From NCBI GenBank assembly GCA_027682585.1, contig JAQCZH010000005.1:42808-106807 (forward strand): DNA of 64,000 nt, given 5' to 3'. The DNA comes from Lachnospiraceae bacterium AF51-6-b8A (GTDB lineage Bacteria; Bacillota; Clostridia; Lachnospirales; Lachnospiraceae). Of the stretch, positions 45,896-54,532 are shown piece after piece (the stretch's first letter is position 1; each line of letters opens with the position of its first letter). The translations under genes were made by a program, and so were the position numbers. Below the pieces are notes generated by a model, which saw only the letters and a program-made list of their open reading frames with translations, made no database searches and was not told where the DNA came from.

Positions 45896-46867
45896 GTGTC
45901 TCTACATCTGCTATGGAATCATTTCAGAACCCTATTCAACTTAAATTCAAAAATCTCTCTTTTCATAAGATCGTATCATCGACCAGCTCATCCAAAATCA
46001 CACGATTCGTTCCATATAGAGGCACCTCGACATACCTTCACAGAAGACGCGTACAGAGGATTTCGCCATAGAAAAAGAGGAGACTATCTGTCTGCTTCAT
46101 ACACCGTGGAGGCAAGCATTCTTCTTCCGCTTTTTATTGCGGCTATGGCTATGGCAATCTGCCTTATTCAGGTTTTTACGCTGCAGTTTCAGATCCAGGT
46201 TTCTCTTCGCCAGGCAGCCAGACAGATGGCTCTTCTTCCCGGGAAAGGGGGAGATGTTTTCGAGATCGGAGCTCTGACAGAGGCTGATCTGTTGAGGCAG
46301 GGGGCCAATCCCAAGATGATTCGGGGAGACTGGCTGGGGATTTCCTATACGAAGAGTCGGATTGATGAGAGAGAGATTCGTGCTGTGGCAGAATATCAGA
46401 TTGTTCTGCCGCTTCCGCTTCTGGGGCGAAGAGAAGCCAAGATGACAGCGACGGCCAGCCAGAGGCGTTGGACAGGTTGGGATCCTATGGAGAAAAAGAA
46501 GACGGGTGAGATGGTCTATGTAACCGCGCATGGCGTTGCCTATCACAGGGATCCAGCCTGCATTTATCTGAACCCGCGGATCCACTCGATTTTGGGGAAG
46601 GATCTGGCTAAGGCGAGAAATGACGCTGGAGCAAAGTATCGCCCGGGTCCTTCCTGTCCCAAACATATCGGAAAGGAGGAGGAAAACCGAATCTTTTATA
46701 TCACGGAAGATGGACTGGTCTACCATGATCGATTGGATAGTCCGGCTCTAAGGCGGCATATCCGTCATATTTCCCTCAAAGAAGCGCTGGCAGGGGGCTA
46801 TCATGCCTGTCCGCACTGTGCGGGTCAGAAGAGGGAAGAAACAGAGACGACAGGACCTGTGAAATAA
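45896..46867 (+). CDS. TadE-type pseudopilin with C-terminal Cys/His repeats
   Basis: A 323-residue protein. A GTG at 45896 has a perfect AAAGGAGG eight bases upstream; upstream ATGs lack one. Basic, unconserved residues 1-75 precede the TadE segment LSASYTVEASILLPLFIAA with its membrane helix. After a beta-rich part (about 140-220) come two half-repeats: VYVTAHGVAYHRDPACIYL with a later CPKHI, and FYITEDGLVYHDRLDSPALRR with CPHCAG. The second lacks the first cysteine. A metal or disulfide site is possible. Minor pseudopilins of this class prime pilus assembly. Confidence 0.8.
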   Translation: MSLHLLWNHFRTLFNLNSKISLFIRSYHRPAHPKSHDSFHIEAPRHTFTEDAYRGFRHRKRGDYLSASYTVEASILLPLFIAAMAMAICLIQVFTLQFQIQVSLRQAARQMALLPGKGGDVFEIGALTEADLLRQGANPKMIRGDWLGISYTKSRIDEREIRAVAEYQIVLPLPLLGRREAKMTATASQRRWTGWDPMEKKKTGEMVYVTAHGVAYHRDPACIYLNPRIHSILGKDLAKARNDAGAKYRPGPSCPKHIGKEEENRIFYITEDGLVYHDRLDSPALRRHIRHISLKEALAGGYHACPHCAGQKREETETTGPVK

Positions 46868-46978
46868 ACCAGGCACCTGTATCCCGGTGCAGAGGAGAAG
46901 ATCAGGACGAGAAAGACAAGGGGATTGCCGCGGATCATAGGAATCTGCGCCACAGAAGAAAGGGGAGGAGATCAGCAT

Positions 46979-47458
46979 ATGGAAGGGGAATATATATTTG
47001 CACGGTATCTTCTGCTGGGACTGATTCTGACGATAACTTCCTGGCAGGATCTGCGTTATCGGCAGATTTTCTGGCCGCTTCCTGTGGCGGGGATTTTTCT
47101 GACAGAGATAGGAAATCTTCTGCGTTGGGAGCGGAATGTCTGGGAAATAGGAGGAGGGCTTCTTCTGGGGGCTCTGCTTCTTTTGGTTTCGATTCTGAGT
47201 CGGAATGCAATTGGAAAGGGTGATGCCATCCTGGTGATGTTTCTTGGAACAGCGCTGGGATTTGGAGAGACCCTGTTGATCTTCTGGTTCGCTTCACTTG
47301 CAGCGGCGGGCCTGGGTATCTGTTTCTGGCTACTGGGAAAGCGGAAAGGAAGCGGTAAGAAGCTGAGGAATTATGCTCTCCCCTTTGTCCCTATTCTGAG
47401 TCTGACAAGTTTGGTCATAGAGATGATGCAAAAGATATTTTCCGGTTCTCTCAGCTGA
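46979..47458 (+). CDS. Second prepilin peptidase (A24)
   Basis: A 159-residue membrane aspartic protease. The catalytic aspartates are Asp24 in WQDLRYRQIFWP and Asp82 in IGKGDAILVM, the latter in a GxGD motif; five membrane segments are visible. It differs from the first peptidase of the locus (residue spacing between aspartates about 58 here and 88 there). ATG at 46979 has GGGGAGGAG seven bases upstream. Having two such enzymes in one cluster suggests separate substrates, for example Flp pilin and TadE-type proteins; this is inference. Confidence 0.85.
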   Translation: MEGEYIFARYLLLGLILTITSWQDLRYRQIFWPLPVAGIFLTEIGNLLRWERNVWEIGGGLLLGALLLLVSILSRNAIGKGDAILVMFLGTALGFGETLLIFWFASLAAAGLGICFWLLGKRKGSGKKLRNYALPFVPILSLTSLVIEMMQKIFSGSLS

Positions 47459-47607
47459 GAACTTTTTCGAATAAGCTGTTTTTTCATTCAAAGCAGTTCG
47501 ATATTCAGCAAGTACCAATATGGCTGTGTATCACTTTTATATGAATAGAGAAAGCTGAAATATCGGACAGAGTTGTTGCCAATCTCACGAGAGGAGTAGA
47601 ACAGAAA

Positions 47608-47853
47608 ATGAGACACAGAGATGATCTCTGGGCATCTGCCGCATATACGCTAGAAGCTTCGCTGGTGATCTCCATTTCACTGATTCTGATCGCGGGGGGA
47701 ATACTGTTGGCCTTTGAGGTTTTCCGGGGTGATATGGAGTCGGTTCGAGCGATCGCAGGACAATTTCGTGACAGAAGTCCTTCGGAGGCGGCAGACCGGT
47801 TTCGTCTGGTTAAGGCAGCGGCGGGAGTTGTCGAGAATCTGCGGGGGAAGTGA
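47608..47853 (+). CDS. Small TadE-like pseudopilin
   Basis: An 81-residue protein starting RHRDDLWASAAYTLEASLVIS, with the TadE pattern (small residue, Y, T, LEAS) followed by one membrane helix (ISLILIAGGILLAFEVF). The remainder is a charged helix (SPSEAADRFRLVKAAAGVVENL). GAGGAG precedes the ATG by nine bases. The preceding 149-base gap has no recognised element. It ends immediately before the FHA protein gene. The short length fits a minor pseudopilin. Confidence 0.7.
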   Translation: MRHRDDLWASAAYTLEASLVISISLILIAGGILLAFEVFRGDMESVRAIAGQFRDRSPSEAADRFRLVKAAAGVVENLRGK

Positions 47854-47855
47854 TT

Positions 47856-49196
47856 ATGCATTACCGCTATTCCAGAAACAGGCAGAAGATTTATATGATC
47901 CTGGAGGGCAGACCCTCGGAAGGGGGACTTGAAGAGAGGATGCTTAAGAAGCAGCAGTTGTCCTGCCTTTTGCCCTTTCATCTGGTTGATCAGAACGAAC
48001 AGAGACAAGTCTGGTACGACGTCAGTGGGAAGCGCGCTCTTAAGGATTATATTGAGCAGGAGGGAAGTTTGGATCTGGCTCTTTTGCGGAGGATTCTGCT
48101 GGGGTTGGCACAGGCTTATGGCGAATTGGAGCGCTATCTGATCTCAGAACAATCGATCTATCTGTCTGCGGAAAGTCTCTATTTGGATCTTCATCAGGGG
48201 AACGGGAAAATAAGCCTTTGTTACTGTCCGATCGATATTCCCGAGGGAGAGGGAGGACTGCTTTCTGTCTTTGAATATCTGCTTTTAGTCCTGGATCATG
48301 GAGATGAGCGCCTGCGCAGGACCTGCTATAACCTGTACGAGATGCTTGCCGCGGGTTCCTATCGAATACAGGATTTGCTGGAGCAGATTCCCGTGGAGGA
48401 AGCGGAAGACCGCGGAGAGGAGAGGGCAGAAGAGAAACTTCTGCCGGGAGATCGAAGGGTGGGAGGAGACGGAGAAGACGGTTTTTCGGTTGAAGGCTCA
48501 GATGAGGGGAGAATCAGGCGTCATTGTTCCTTGCCGAAGAGGCAGACAGAGAGATCGGGATTACAGGAAAGTCCGCCATCGCAGGGTGACGCGGTTACCC
48601 GTCTTTTTCAGCAGCACTTAGAAGAGTCTGATGAGCTGATCCCGCTGGAACTGTTGGAACCGCAGTCTCCGTTAAAAGGTCTGCTGCATCGGTTACGATT
48701 GGGTTTTGAATCCGCTGTTAAGAGGAAGAAAGGATTGGCAAAACGCCTGGGTGAGAAGGCGAGTGTTTTGATTCCGCCGGCCAGAGAGGAAATACCGGTA
48801 CATTTTGATGAGGACCGGCTGGAATCAGATGAGACGGTTCTGCTTGAGCCCGGGAGAAGAGGAAAACAGGAGTCAGAAAAAGAGCCTTGTTGTGCCAGGG
48901 GATTTTTCGAATATCAGGGCAGAGGAGGGTTAGAGAGTTTTCAGATGCAGGGATTGACCTGTCACATTGGGTCAGGTCTGGACAATCAGATTATTTTAAA
49001 GCGCCAGGGGATCAGTCGCATGCACGCTGTCTTATATCGAAAGAGAGACGGGGTCTATCTGGAGGATTTGTCCTCACTGAATGGAACCGTCTGCCGGATA
49101 CAGGGAGAAGAAGTCTGGCTTGCGCCGCATCAGGAGCATCGCCTTTCGGCGGGAGAAGAGGTTTCGTTCGCCGGAGAACCGTTTGTCTTCCGCTAG
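47856..49196 (+). CDS. DUF6382 protein with C-terminal FHA domain
   Basis: A cytoplasmic protein of 446 residues that ends the Tad locus. The N-terminal half (about 1-180) reads like the DUF6382 domain (YMILEGRPSEGGLEERML, LLRRILLGLAQAYGELERYL, GKISLCYCPIDIPEGEGG), the middle is acidic and low complexity, and residues about 355-446 form an FHA domain: CHIGSGLDNQIILKRQGISRMHAVLYR and LEDLSSLNGT. FHA domains read phosphothreonine, so it may link a serine/threonine kinase to the pilus. The ATG at 47856 is used; a GTG at 47850 overlaps the previous stop. No membrane helix. Such proteins are part of many Clostridia Tad loci. Confidence 0.8.
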   Translation: MHYRYSRNRQKIYMILEGRPSEGGLEERMLKKQQLSCLLPFHLVDQNEQRQVWYDVSGKRALKDYIEQEGSLDLALLRRILLGLAQAYGELERYLISEQSIYLSAESLYLDLHQGNGKISLCYCPIDIPEGEGGLLSVFEYLLLVLDHGDERLRRTCYNLYEMLAAGSYRIQDLLEQIPVEEAEDRGEERAEEKLLPGDRRVGGDGEDGFSVEGSDEGRIRRHCSLPKRQTERSGLQESPPSQGDAVTRLFQQHLEESDELIPLELLEPQSPLKGLLHRLRLGFESAVKRKKGLAKRLGEKASVLIPPAREEIPVHFDEDRLESDETVLLEPGRRGKQESEKEPCCARGFFEYQGRGGLESFQMQGLTCHIGSGLDNQIILKRQGISRMHAVLYRKRDGVYLEDLSSLNGTVCRIQGEEVWLAPHQEHRLSAGEEVSFAGEPFVFR

Positions 49197-49211
49197 GGCA
49201 AGTCCTATAAT
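49183..49211 (+). promoter_or_regulatory. Sigma-A promoter for the HIT gene
   Basis: TTGTCT at 49183-49188 and TATAAT at 49206-49211, spacing 17. The -35 box is inside the 3' end of the FHA protein gene. The pair has the same hexamers as the promoter at 501. Confidence 0.7.
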
Positions 49212-49247
49212 GGCTTTGTCAAGTTTTACCTGTGAGGAGATAGAGCT

Positions 49248-49676
49248 ATGAAGAGAGAAGACTGTATTTTTTGTAAGCTTGCCAACGGTGAGATCCCTGC
49301 AAACACGATCTATGAGGATGAGGATTTTCGCGTCATCTTAGATGCCAATCCTGCCAGCGAGGGACATGCTCTGATTCTCCCCAAGGAGCATTATGCTAAT
49401 ATCTACGAACTGGACGATACGGTTGCTTCTAAGGTCTTTCCTTTGGCCAGAAAGCTGGCATGTGTTATGACCAAGACGCTGGGATGTGACGGATTTAATA
49501 TTCTGCAGAACAATGGCGAGGTGGCAGGGCAGACCGTTTTTCATTTTCACATGCATCTGATTCCCCGCTATAAGAAGGCGCCTAATAATCAGGGCTTCCT
49601 GCTCTGGAAGGAGAGAGGACTTTCGCCGGAGGAAATAGGGACGATCTGTGAGAAACTGACGCGCCAAATGCAATAG
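49248..49676 (+). CDS. HIT family nucleotide-binding protein
   Basis: A 142-residue nucleotide hydrolase or transferase of the histidine triad family. N-terminal zinc-like CIFCKLANGEIPANTIYEDE, then DANPASEGHALILPKEHYANI, and the histidine triad in HFHMHLIPRYK near residues 103-113. The family hydrolyses AMP-linked substrates; the natural one is unknown. A TGAGGAG lies ten bases before the ATG. A convergent terminator separates it from murG. Complete. Confidence 0.93.
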   Translation: MKREDCIFCKLANGEIPANTIYEDEDFRVILDANPASEGHALILPKEHYANIYELDDTVASKVFPLARKLACVMTKTLGCDGFNILQNNGEVAGQTVFHFHMHLIPRYKKAPNNQGFLLWKERGLSPEEIGTICEKLTRQMQ

Positions 49677-49722
49677 TCATGTAAATCGAAAGAGTTGCAG
49701 ACTTATGGGACAAAACGCGTTG

Positions 49723-49768
49723 AAAAACCGTCTCATCTCCTTCTTTATAAAGGAATTGAGGCGGTTTT
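49723..49768. terminator. Bidirectional terminator between HIT gene and murG
   Basis: AAAACCGTCTCATCTCCTT on the left pairs with AAGGAATTGAGGCGGTTTT on the right with small mismatches; A-tract on one side and T-tract on the other, so it works for both converging genes. Confidence 0.85.
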
Positions 49769-49808
49769 GTCTTTTCCTGCAGGGCATCTGTGATCGATAC
49801 CGGGAATC

Positions 49809-50873
49809 CTATCGAGCGGTTGTCTCAAACAGATCCAGAATCTTTCCGATAGAATCCATCTGACCGGAATCTTCCATGGCAGAGATGTACTCGGCGGAAT
49901 GCCCGGAGACATAATCAATGGCTTCTTTTAGACTTTCTTCATTGCATGCCTCCTCTTCAATGACATAGGAAAATCCCTGCTTTTCGAAGGAGCGGGCATT
50001 TAGAATCTGGTCTCCGCGGCTGGCGGCGGCAGAGAGGGGGATCAGAATATTAGGCTTGCGCAGGGAGAGCAGTTCACAGATGGCGTTGGCACCGGCCCGG
50101 GAGACGATCAGGCTGGCAGCCGCGAACAGGTCAGGCAATTCTTCAGAGATATATTCGTATTGGCGATAGCCATCGCGATGATTCAGGGAAGAATCCAGGT
50201 TGCCCTTGCCGCAGAGGTGGATGATCTGATAACGGTTCAAGAGCTGATCCAGAGAATCGCGCACAGCGCGATTGATGAAGACGGAGCCCAGAGATCCTCC
50301 GATAATGAGAAGGATGGGCTTGTCATGGGTGAAACCGGTGAAAGAGTAGGCCCTGGAGGGATCACCATGCAGCAGTTCCTGACGAATGGGAGAACCGGTC
50401 AGTACAGCCTTGTTTTTGGGCAGGTATTTGAGTGTTTCAGGGAAGTTGCAGCAGACTTTGACGGCACCTCGCATAGCGATGCGGTTAGCCAGTCCGGGTG
50501 TCATATCAGACTCATGGATGATGGCAGGAATGCGCAGGGTTTTGGCTGCCAGGACGACGGGGACAGAGACGAAGCCGCCCTTGGAGAAGACCAGATTGGG
50601 GTGGAGCCTTCTCAGAAGGAAGAGAGCCTCGAAGTAACCCCTGGCGACACGGATGACATCAGTTGCGTTCTTGAAGGAGAAATAGCGGCGCAATTTGCCG
50701 GAGGAAATGCCGTGATAGGGAAGACCAGCCTTCTGGATCAGTCCCTTTTCCATGCCTCGATAGGAACCGATGTACTCCACCTGGTAGCCTTCCTCCCGCA
50801 GACGGGGAAGCAGAGCGATATTGGGGGTTACATGGCCGGCCGTGCCGCCGCCGGTCAGTACAATTTTTTTCAT
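49809..50873 (-). CDS. murG: MurG, UDP-GlcNAc:lipid I transferase
   Basis: Adds GlcNAc to lipid I to give lipid II at the cytoplasmic membrane surface; 354 residues on the minus strand. The N-terminal Gly-rich loop is TGGGTAGHVTPN at 7-18, and the C-terminal half has GGSLGSVFINRAV and SRAGANAICEL with the UDP-GlcNAc pocket. KGGFVSVPVVLAAKTL is characteristic of MurG. GGAG lies seven bases upstream of the ATG. It stands alone here, rather than in a division/cell wall cluster, between convergent and divergent neighbours. Confidence 0.95.
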   Translation of the reverse strand: MKKIVLTGGGTAGHVTPNIALLPRLREEGYQVEYIGSYRGMEKGLIQKAGLPYHGISSGKLRRYFSFKNATDVIRVARGYFEALFLLRRLHPNLVFSKGGFVSVPVVLAAKTLRIPAIIHESDMTPGLANRIAMRGAVKVCCNFPETLKYLPKNKAVLTGSPIRQELLHGDPSRAYSFTGFTHDKPILLIIGGSLGSVFINRAVRDSLDQLLNRYQIIHLCGKGNLDSSLNHRDGYRQYEYISEELPDLFAAASLIVSRAGANAICELLSLRKPNILIPLSAAASRGDQILNARSFEKQGFSYVIEEEACNEESLKEAIDYVSGHSAEYISAMEDSGQMDSIGKILDLFETTAR

Positions 50874-51041
50874 ATGAAAAGCTCCTTTTTCGTAGGACTG
50901 CCACAGTGACCGCTATCACTGGAAGGGATCCAGAATCGCTGCCAACAGAGAGAAATGGTGGGCAGTCAACAACTTAAGTCTAGCTTGGGATCGGTAAAAG
51001 TCAATTTTTCAGTTTTTGTTAAGGTATATAAGAGACCTGTC

Positions 51042-51050
51042 TGATATAAT
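51042..51050 (+). promoter_or_regulatory. Extended -10 promoter for the SPFH gene
   Basis: TGATATAAT, a perfect TATAAT with a TGn extension. No good -35 box at 17 bases; TTGTTA is 23 bases upstream. It lies in the divergent gap 50874-51106 with murG. Confidence 0.55.
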
Positions 51051-51106
51051 AAGAACAACCGTTTTGAATATGTAACGGGGAAGAAATGAGAAACTAGGAG
51101 GTAAAT

Positions 51107-52183
51107 ATGTCACACGTCATAGGAATTGTTATTCTCATCATCGTCCTGGCTCTGGTGATCGCCAACGTGCGCATCGTACCGCAGGCTCATGCGAATGTAA
51201 TTGAGCGCCTTGGCCGCTATAAGGCGACCTGGGATGCCGGCCTTCATCTGAAGGTTCCCTTCATCGAGCGGGTCGTCAAGAATATTTCTCTTAAGGAGCA
51301 GGTGTTTGACTTCCCGCCCCAGCCCGTGATCACGAAGGATAATGTCACTATGCAGATCGACTCGGTTGTCTTCTGCAAGGTCTTTGATCCCCAGCTTTAC
51401 ACCTACGGGGTTGAGAATCCCCTGGCGGGACTGCAGAATCTGTCAGCGACGACGCTTCGTTCCATTATTGGTGAGATGGAACTGGATGCGACCCTGACCT
51501 CCCGTGAGCAGATCAATGCCAAGATGCAGGCGGTTTTAGATGAGGCGACCGATGCCTGGGGTATCAAGGTAACCCGTGTTGAGATTAAGAATATTCAGCC
51601 ACCCCGTGAGATCGAGGAGGTTATGACCAAGCAGATGAGAGCTGAGCGAGAGAGACGGCAGACCGTTCTTGAGGCGCAGGCGCATCAGGAGGCTGTTGTC
51701 AGCCGTGCCGAGGGTGACAAGAAGGCCAAGATCCTGGCCGCCGAGGCGGAGAAGGAAGCGCAGATCGCTCTGGCAGAAGGTCGTGCCAAGTCCATTGAAC
51801 TTGTATATGAGGCAGAGGCAGCCGGTGTTAAGATGTTAAATGAGTCCCAGGTTACGGAGGGAGTTCTTAAACTCAAGGGACTGGAGGCCCTGAAGGATGT
51901 GGCGGATGGCCGCGCCACCAAGATTTTTATGCCGTCTGATATCAGCAGCACAATTTCCAATCTTGGGCTTGCCGGTGAGGCATTGGGAATCGGTGATTTC
52001 ACTCCTGTCGATAAGATGCCTAACCCCAATGTTGATACGACCGCAGATCCCTGCATTCATCCCGATACTGGAAAGGGAGGCATAGAGGCTTCTGTGACGA
52101 CCCGTTCCATTAATCATGAGGTGACCACTAAGTCTGCCAATGAGGCCGCCAAGACCGATATCCGTTCTCCCCGTTTGCGTTGA
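51107..52183 (+). CDS. SPFH/stomatin-like membrane protein
   Basis: A 358-residue protein of the band 7 family. An N-terminal membrane hairpin (about 4-21, IGIVILIIVLALVIANV) is followed by the SPFH domain (about 22-190, RLGRYKATWDAGLHLKVPFIERV, DVTMQIDSVVFCKV-like strands) and a long Ala/Glu-rich coiled coil (about 180-250, RAERERRQTVLEAQAHQEAV), then a short polar tail. Members oligomerise into membrane microdomains. It is monocistronic, between a promoter and a terminator. In Clostridia such proteins often accompany a NfeD-type protease, which is absent here. Confidence 0.92.
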   Translation: MSHVIGIVILIIVLALVIANVRIVPQAHANVIERLGRYKATWDAGLHLKVPFIERVVKNISLKEQVFDFPPQPVITKDNVTMQIDSVVFCKVFDPQLYTYGVENPLAGLQNLSATTLRSIIGEMELDATLTSREQINAKMQAVLDEATDAWGIKVTRVEIKNIQPPREIEEVMTKQMRAERERRQTVLEAQAHQEAVVSRAEGDKKAKILAAEAEKEAQIALAEGRAKSIELVYEAEAAGVKMLNESQVTEGVLKLKGLEALKDVADGRATKIFMPSDISSTISNLGLAGEALGIGDFTPVDKMPNPNVDTTADPCIHPDTGKGGIEASVTTRSINHEVTTKSANEAAKTDIRSPRLR

Positions 52184-52350
52184 CATAAAATATGAAACAC
52201 CGTCATTCGGCGCGAGACGGACGGGAAAAGCGATCCCGGGTTATGTGCGGTATAGTACAATGAAGGTGTATGCCGATTGAACACACCGCTGTTATGAGAG
52301 CAGGGATGGATGATCTGCAGACATTCCGTGGCAGATCGTAATGAATATTG

Positions 52351-52396
52351 GCTGTATGGAAAGGATGACCCGCTACCATTTCCATGCAGCTTTTTT
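52351..52396 (+). terminator. Terminator of the SPFH gene
   Basis: GCTGTATGGAAA (52351-52362) pairs with TTTCCATGCAGC (52379-52390), one G-T wobble, then six T. The rest of the 487-base gap 52184-52670 holds only the argF promoter; no gene is supported. Confidence 0.85.
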
Positions 52397-52543
52397 GATA
52401 TACGCTTATTCAAAGTGTCTTTGGGCGTGCAGGCAGGACTGTATTTCGGAATCTGTTGGAGAGGACTGTATGGAAGAAGGAGAGCAAGTCTGGTAAATCC
52501 GGGAAGTTCGAAATTCGGATGAGGAGGGTTTTTGGGAGCCAAA

Positions 52544-52572
52544 TTCACAGAAAAGAGGAACTGAGATATAAT
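52544..52572 (+). promoter_or_regulatory. Sigma-A promoter for argF
   Basis: TTCACA at 52544-52549 and TATAAT at 52567-52572, spacing 17, about 100 bases upstream of the argF start. No arginine repressor box was recognised. Confidence 0.65.
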
Positions 52573-52670
52573 AGAGCAGAATTTAGGCCAAATGCGCGCA
52601 GAGGGGAATGCATGGCACGCAAACGACAGGCGCAGTGAACAGAACGGATTTGACTTTTTAGGAGTGCGAT

Positions 52671-53663
52671 ATGAATCTGCAGGGAAGACATCTGTTGAAA
52701 ATGAGGGACTTTTCCGGGGAGGAAATTAAGGGCTTGATCGACCTTGCCATTCATCTTAAGAAGGAGAAGAGGAATGGGATTGATCAGAGTGCGGAACTTC
52801 GCGGCAAAAATATTGCCTTGATTTTTGAAAAGACGTCGACCAGAACCCGCTGTGCCTTTGAGGTGGCTGCGGCTGATCTTGGCATGCACACGACTTATCT
52901 GGACGCATCCGGCTCCCAGATTGGGAAGAAAGAATCGATCAAGGACACAGCCCGCGTCCTGGGCGGTATGTTTGACGGGATAGAGTATCGGGGCTTTGGC
53001 CAGGAGACGGTTGAGGAACTGGCCCGTTATGCGGGTGTTCCCGTCTGGAACGGCCTGACGGATGAATCCCATCCCACACAGATGATCGCGGATATGATGA
53101 CAATCAAGGAGCATTTGGGGCAGCTTGAGGGTAGGAAATTTGTTCTCATGGGAGATGGATCTTTCAATATGGGAAATTCACTCATGGTGACCTGTGCCAA
53201 GCTTGGTATGCACTACGTCTCCTGTTCTCATCCCAATTGCTTTCCCGCGCGGGAGTTGGTTGATTACTGTAAGGAAATCTGCAAAACGAGCGGCGGCAGT
53301 GTGACGTTGACAAGTGATGTCGAAGCGGGCTGCAGAGACGCTGACATCATATATACGGATGTCTGGGTGTCCATGGGAGAGCCCTTCGAGATCTGGGAGC
53401 AGCGTATCCACGATCTGCTGCCCTATCAGGTGAATGCGAGGGTGATGTCCTATGCCGGGGAATCCTGTCTCTTCATGCATTGTCTGCCTGCCTTTCACGA
53501 CCTTGGCACCGGCCTGGGCCGTCAGATTCATGAGAAATTTGGCCTGAGCGAGATGGAGGTAACGGATGAGGTCTTCGAGAGTCCGGCCAGTGTGGTTTTC
53601 GAGGAGGCCGAGAACCGCATGCATTCGATCAAGGCGATTATGTATGCTACGATGCCGCGATGA
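52671..53663 (+). CDS. argF: Ornithine carbamoyltransferase
   Basis: Makes citrulline from ornithine and carbamoyl phosphate; trimeric, cytoplasmic, 330 residues. Carbamoyl phosphate motif STRTR at 56-60, HPTQ at 134-137, the ornithine-binding DVWVSMGE near 230-237 and HCLPAFHD at 270-277 identify an ornithine rather than aspartate or putrescine enzyme. In this organism it may serve arginine biosynthesis or catabolism; no arcA, arcC or other arg genes are adjacent. AGGAG lies seven bases upstream. birA follows after 13 bases. Confidence 0.95.
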   Translation: MNLQGRHLLKMRDFSGEEIKGLIDLAIHLKKEKRNGIDQSAELRGKNIALIFEKTSTRTRCAFEVAAADLGMHTTYLDASGSQIGKKESIKDTARVLGGMFDGIEYRGFGQETVEELARYAGVPVWNGLTDESHPTQMIADMMTIKEHLGQLEGRKFVLMGDGSFNMGNSLMVTCAKLGMHYVSCSHPNCFPARELVDYCKEICKTSGGSVTLTSDVEAGCRDADIIYTDVWVSMGEPFEIWEQRIHDLLPYQVNARVMSYAGESCLFMHCLPAFHDLGTGLGRQIHEKFGLSEMEVTDEVFESPASVVFEEAENRMHSIKAIMYATMPR

Positions 53664-53676
53664 AAAGAGATCAATC

Positions 53677-54510
53677 ATGCAGATTTTCTATAACTGGATC
53701 GAGAGGATCGACTCTACGAACAGTGAATTAAAGCGAAGAAGCAGTCAAAGAATCCTTCCTGAGGGGTATGTTCTCTCTGCCGGTCAGCAGACTGACGGCA
53801 GGGGGAGAAGCGGCCATCGATGGCAGTCCCCGGCGGGAACATCAATCTCAACATCTATGCTTCTGCACCCGGATGCGCTTCCCATGGAGGCCATTCCCAG
53901 ACTGACGCTGCTGGCGGCTATGGCAACAAGTCTTGCGATTGAGGAGGAAACCGGTCTTATAAGTCAGATCAAATGGCCCAACGACATCGTGATTGCCAGA
54001 AGAAAGGCGGTTGGGATCTTGACGGAGATGGCTGCTGAACAGGGCAGGGCTCGCTATGTGATTGTTGGAATCGGGGTGAATGTTCACCCCAAAAGCTATG
54101 ATTCGCAGATGACGGACAAGGCGATCTCCCTGGACGAGGCGCTTCTGCTGCAGCAGAGGGAAGACCGAAGACGCACGGAATCTTTATATGCAGGCGACCA
54201 GGAGCCAGGGGAAGGGATCTGCAGTTCCAATATCAGTCGGAGAAAATTAATACAGTCCATTTGGGAGCATTTTTCTGATTTATATCGGGAGTTTTGTCGG
54301 ACAAGGGACCTGGAGTTCCTCCTGTCCGATTACAATGAGCGTCTGGTCAACCGGGGACAGATGGTTAAGATTATGGATCCGGCGGGGGCCTATGAGGGCA
54401 TTTGCCGGGGCGTTAACAGTCAGGGAGCGCTGATTGTAGACTGCAATGGCAAACGCAGAATGATTCATTCCGGTGAGGTACATGTGCGTGGTCTGTATGG
54501 GTATGTCTGA
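53677..54510 (+). CDS. birA: Biotin-[acetyl-CoA-carboxylase] ligase, monofunctional
   Basis: A 277-residue biotin protein ligase without the N-terminal DNA-binding domain, so it modifies biotin carriers but should not repress transcription. The biotinyl-AMP motif GRGRSGHRW is at 41-49, and KWPNDI at 99-104. An insert of about 30 polar residues (about 165-195) lies between the catalytic core and the C-terminal beta domain (VKIMDPAGAYEGICRGVNSQGALIV). ATG at 53677 with AAAGAGA upstream; a longer upstream frame has no conservation. It is close to argF, probably in the same transcript. Confidence 0.92.
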   Translation: MQIFYNWIERIDSTNSELKRRSSQRILPEGYVLSAGQQTDGRGRSGHRWQSPAGTSISTSMLLHPDALPMEAIPRLTLLAAMATSLAIEEETGLISQIKWPNDIVIARRKAVGILTEMAAEQGRARYVIVGIGVNVHPKSYDSQMTDKAISLDEALLLQQREDRRRTESLYAGDQEPGEGICSSNISRRKLIQSIWEHFSDLYREFCRTRDLEFLLSDYNERLVNRGQMVKIMDPAGAYEGICRGVNSQGALIVDCNGKRRMIHSGEVHVRGLYGYV

Positions 54511-54532
54511 GTGCTGGGAGAAGAGTAAGAAT

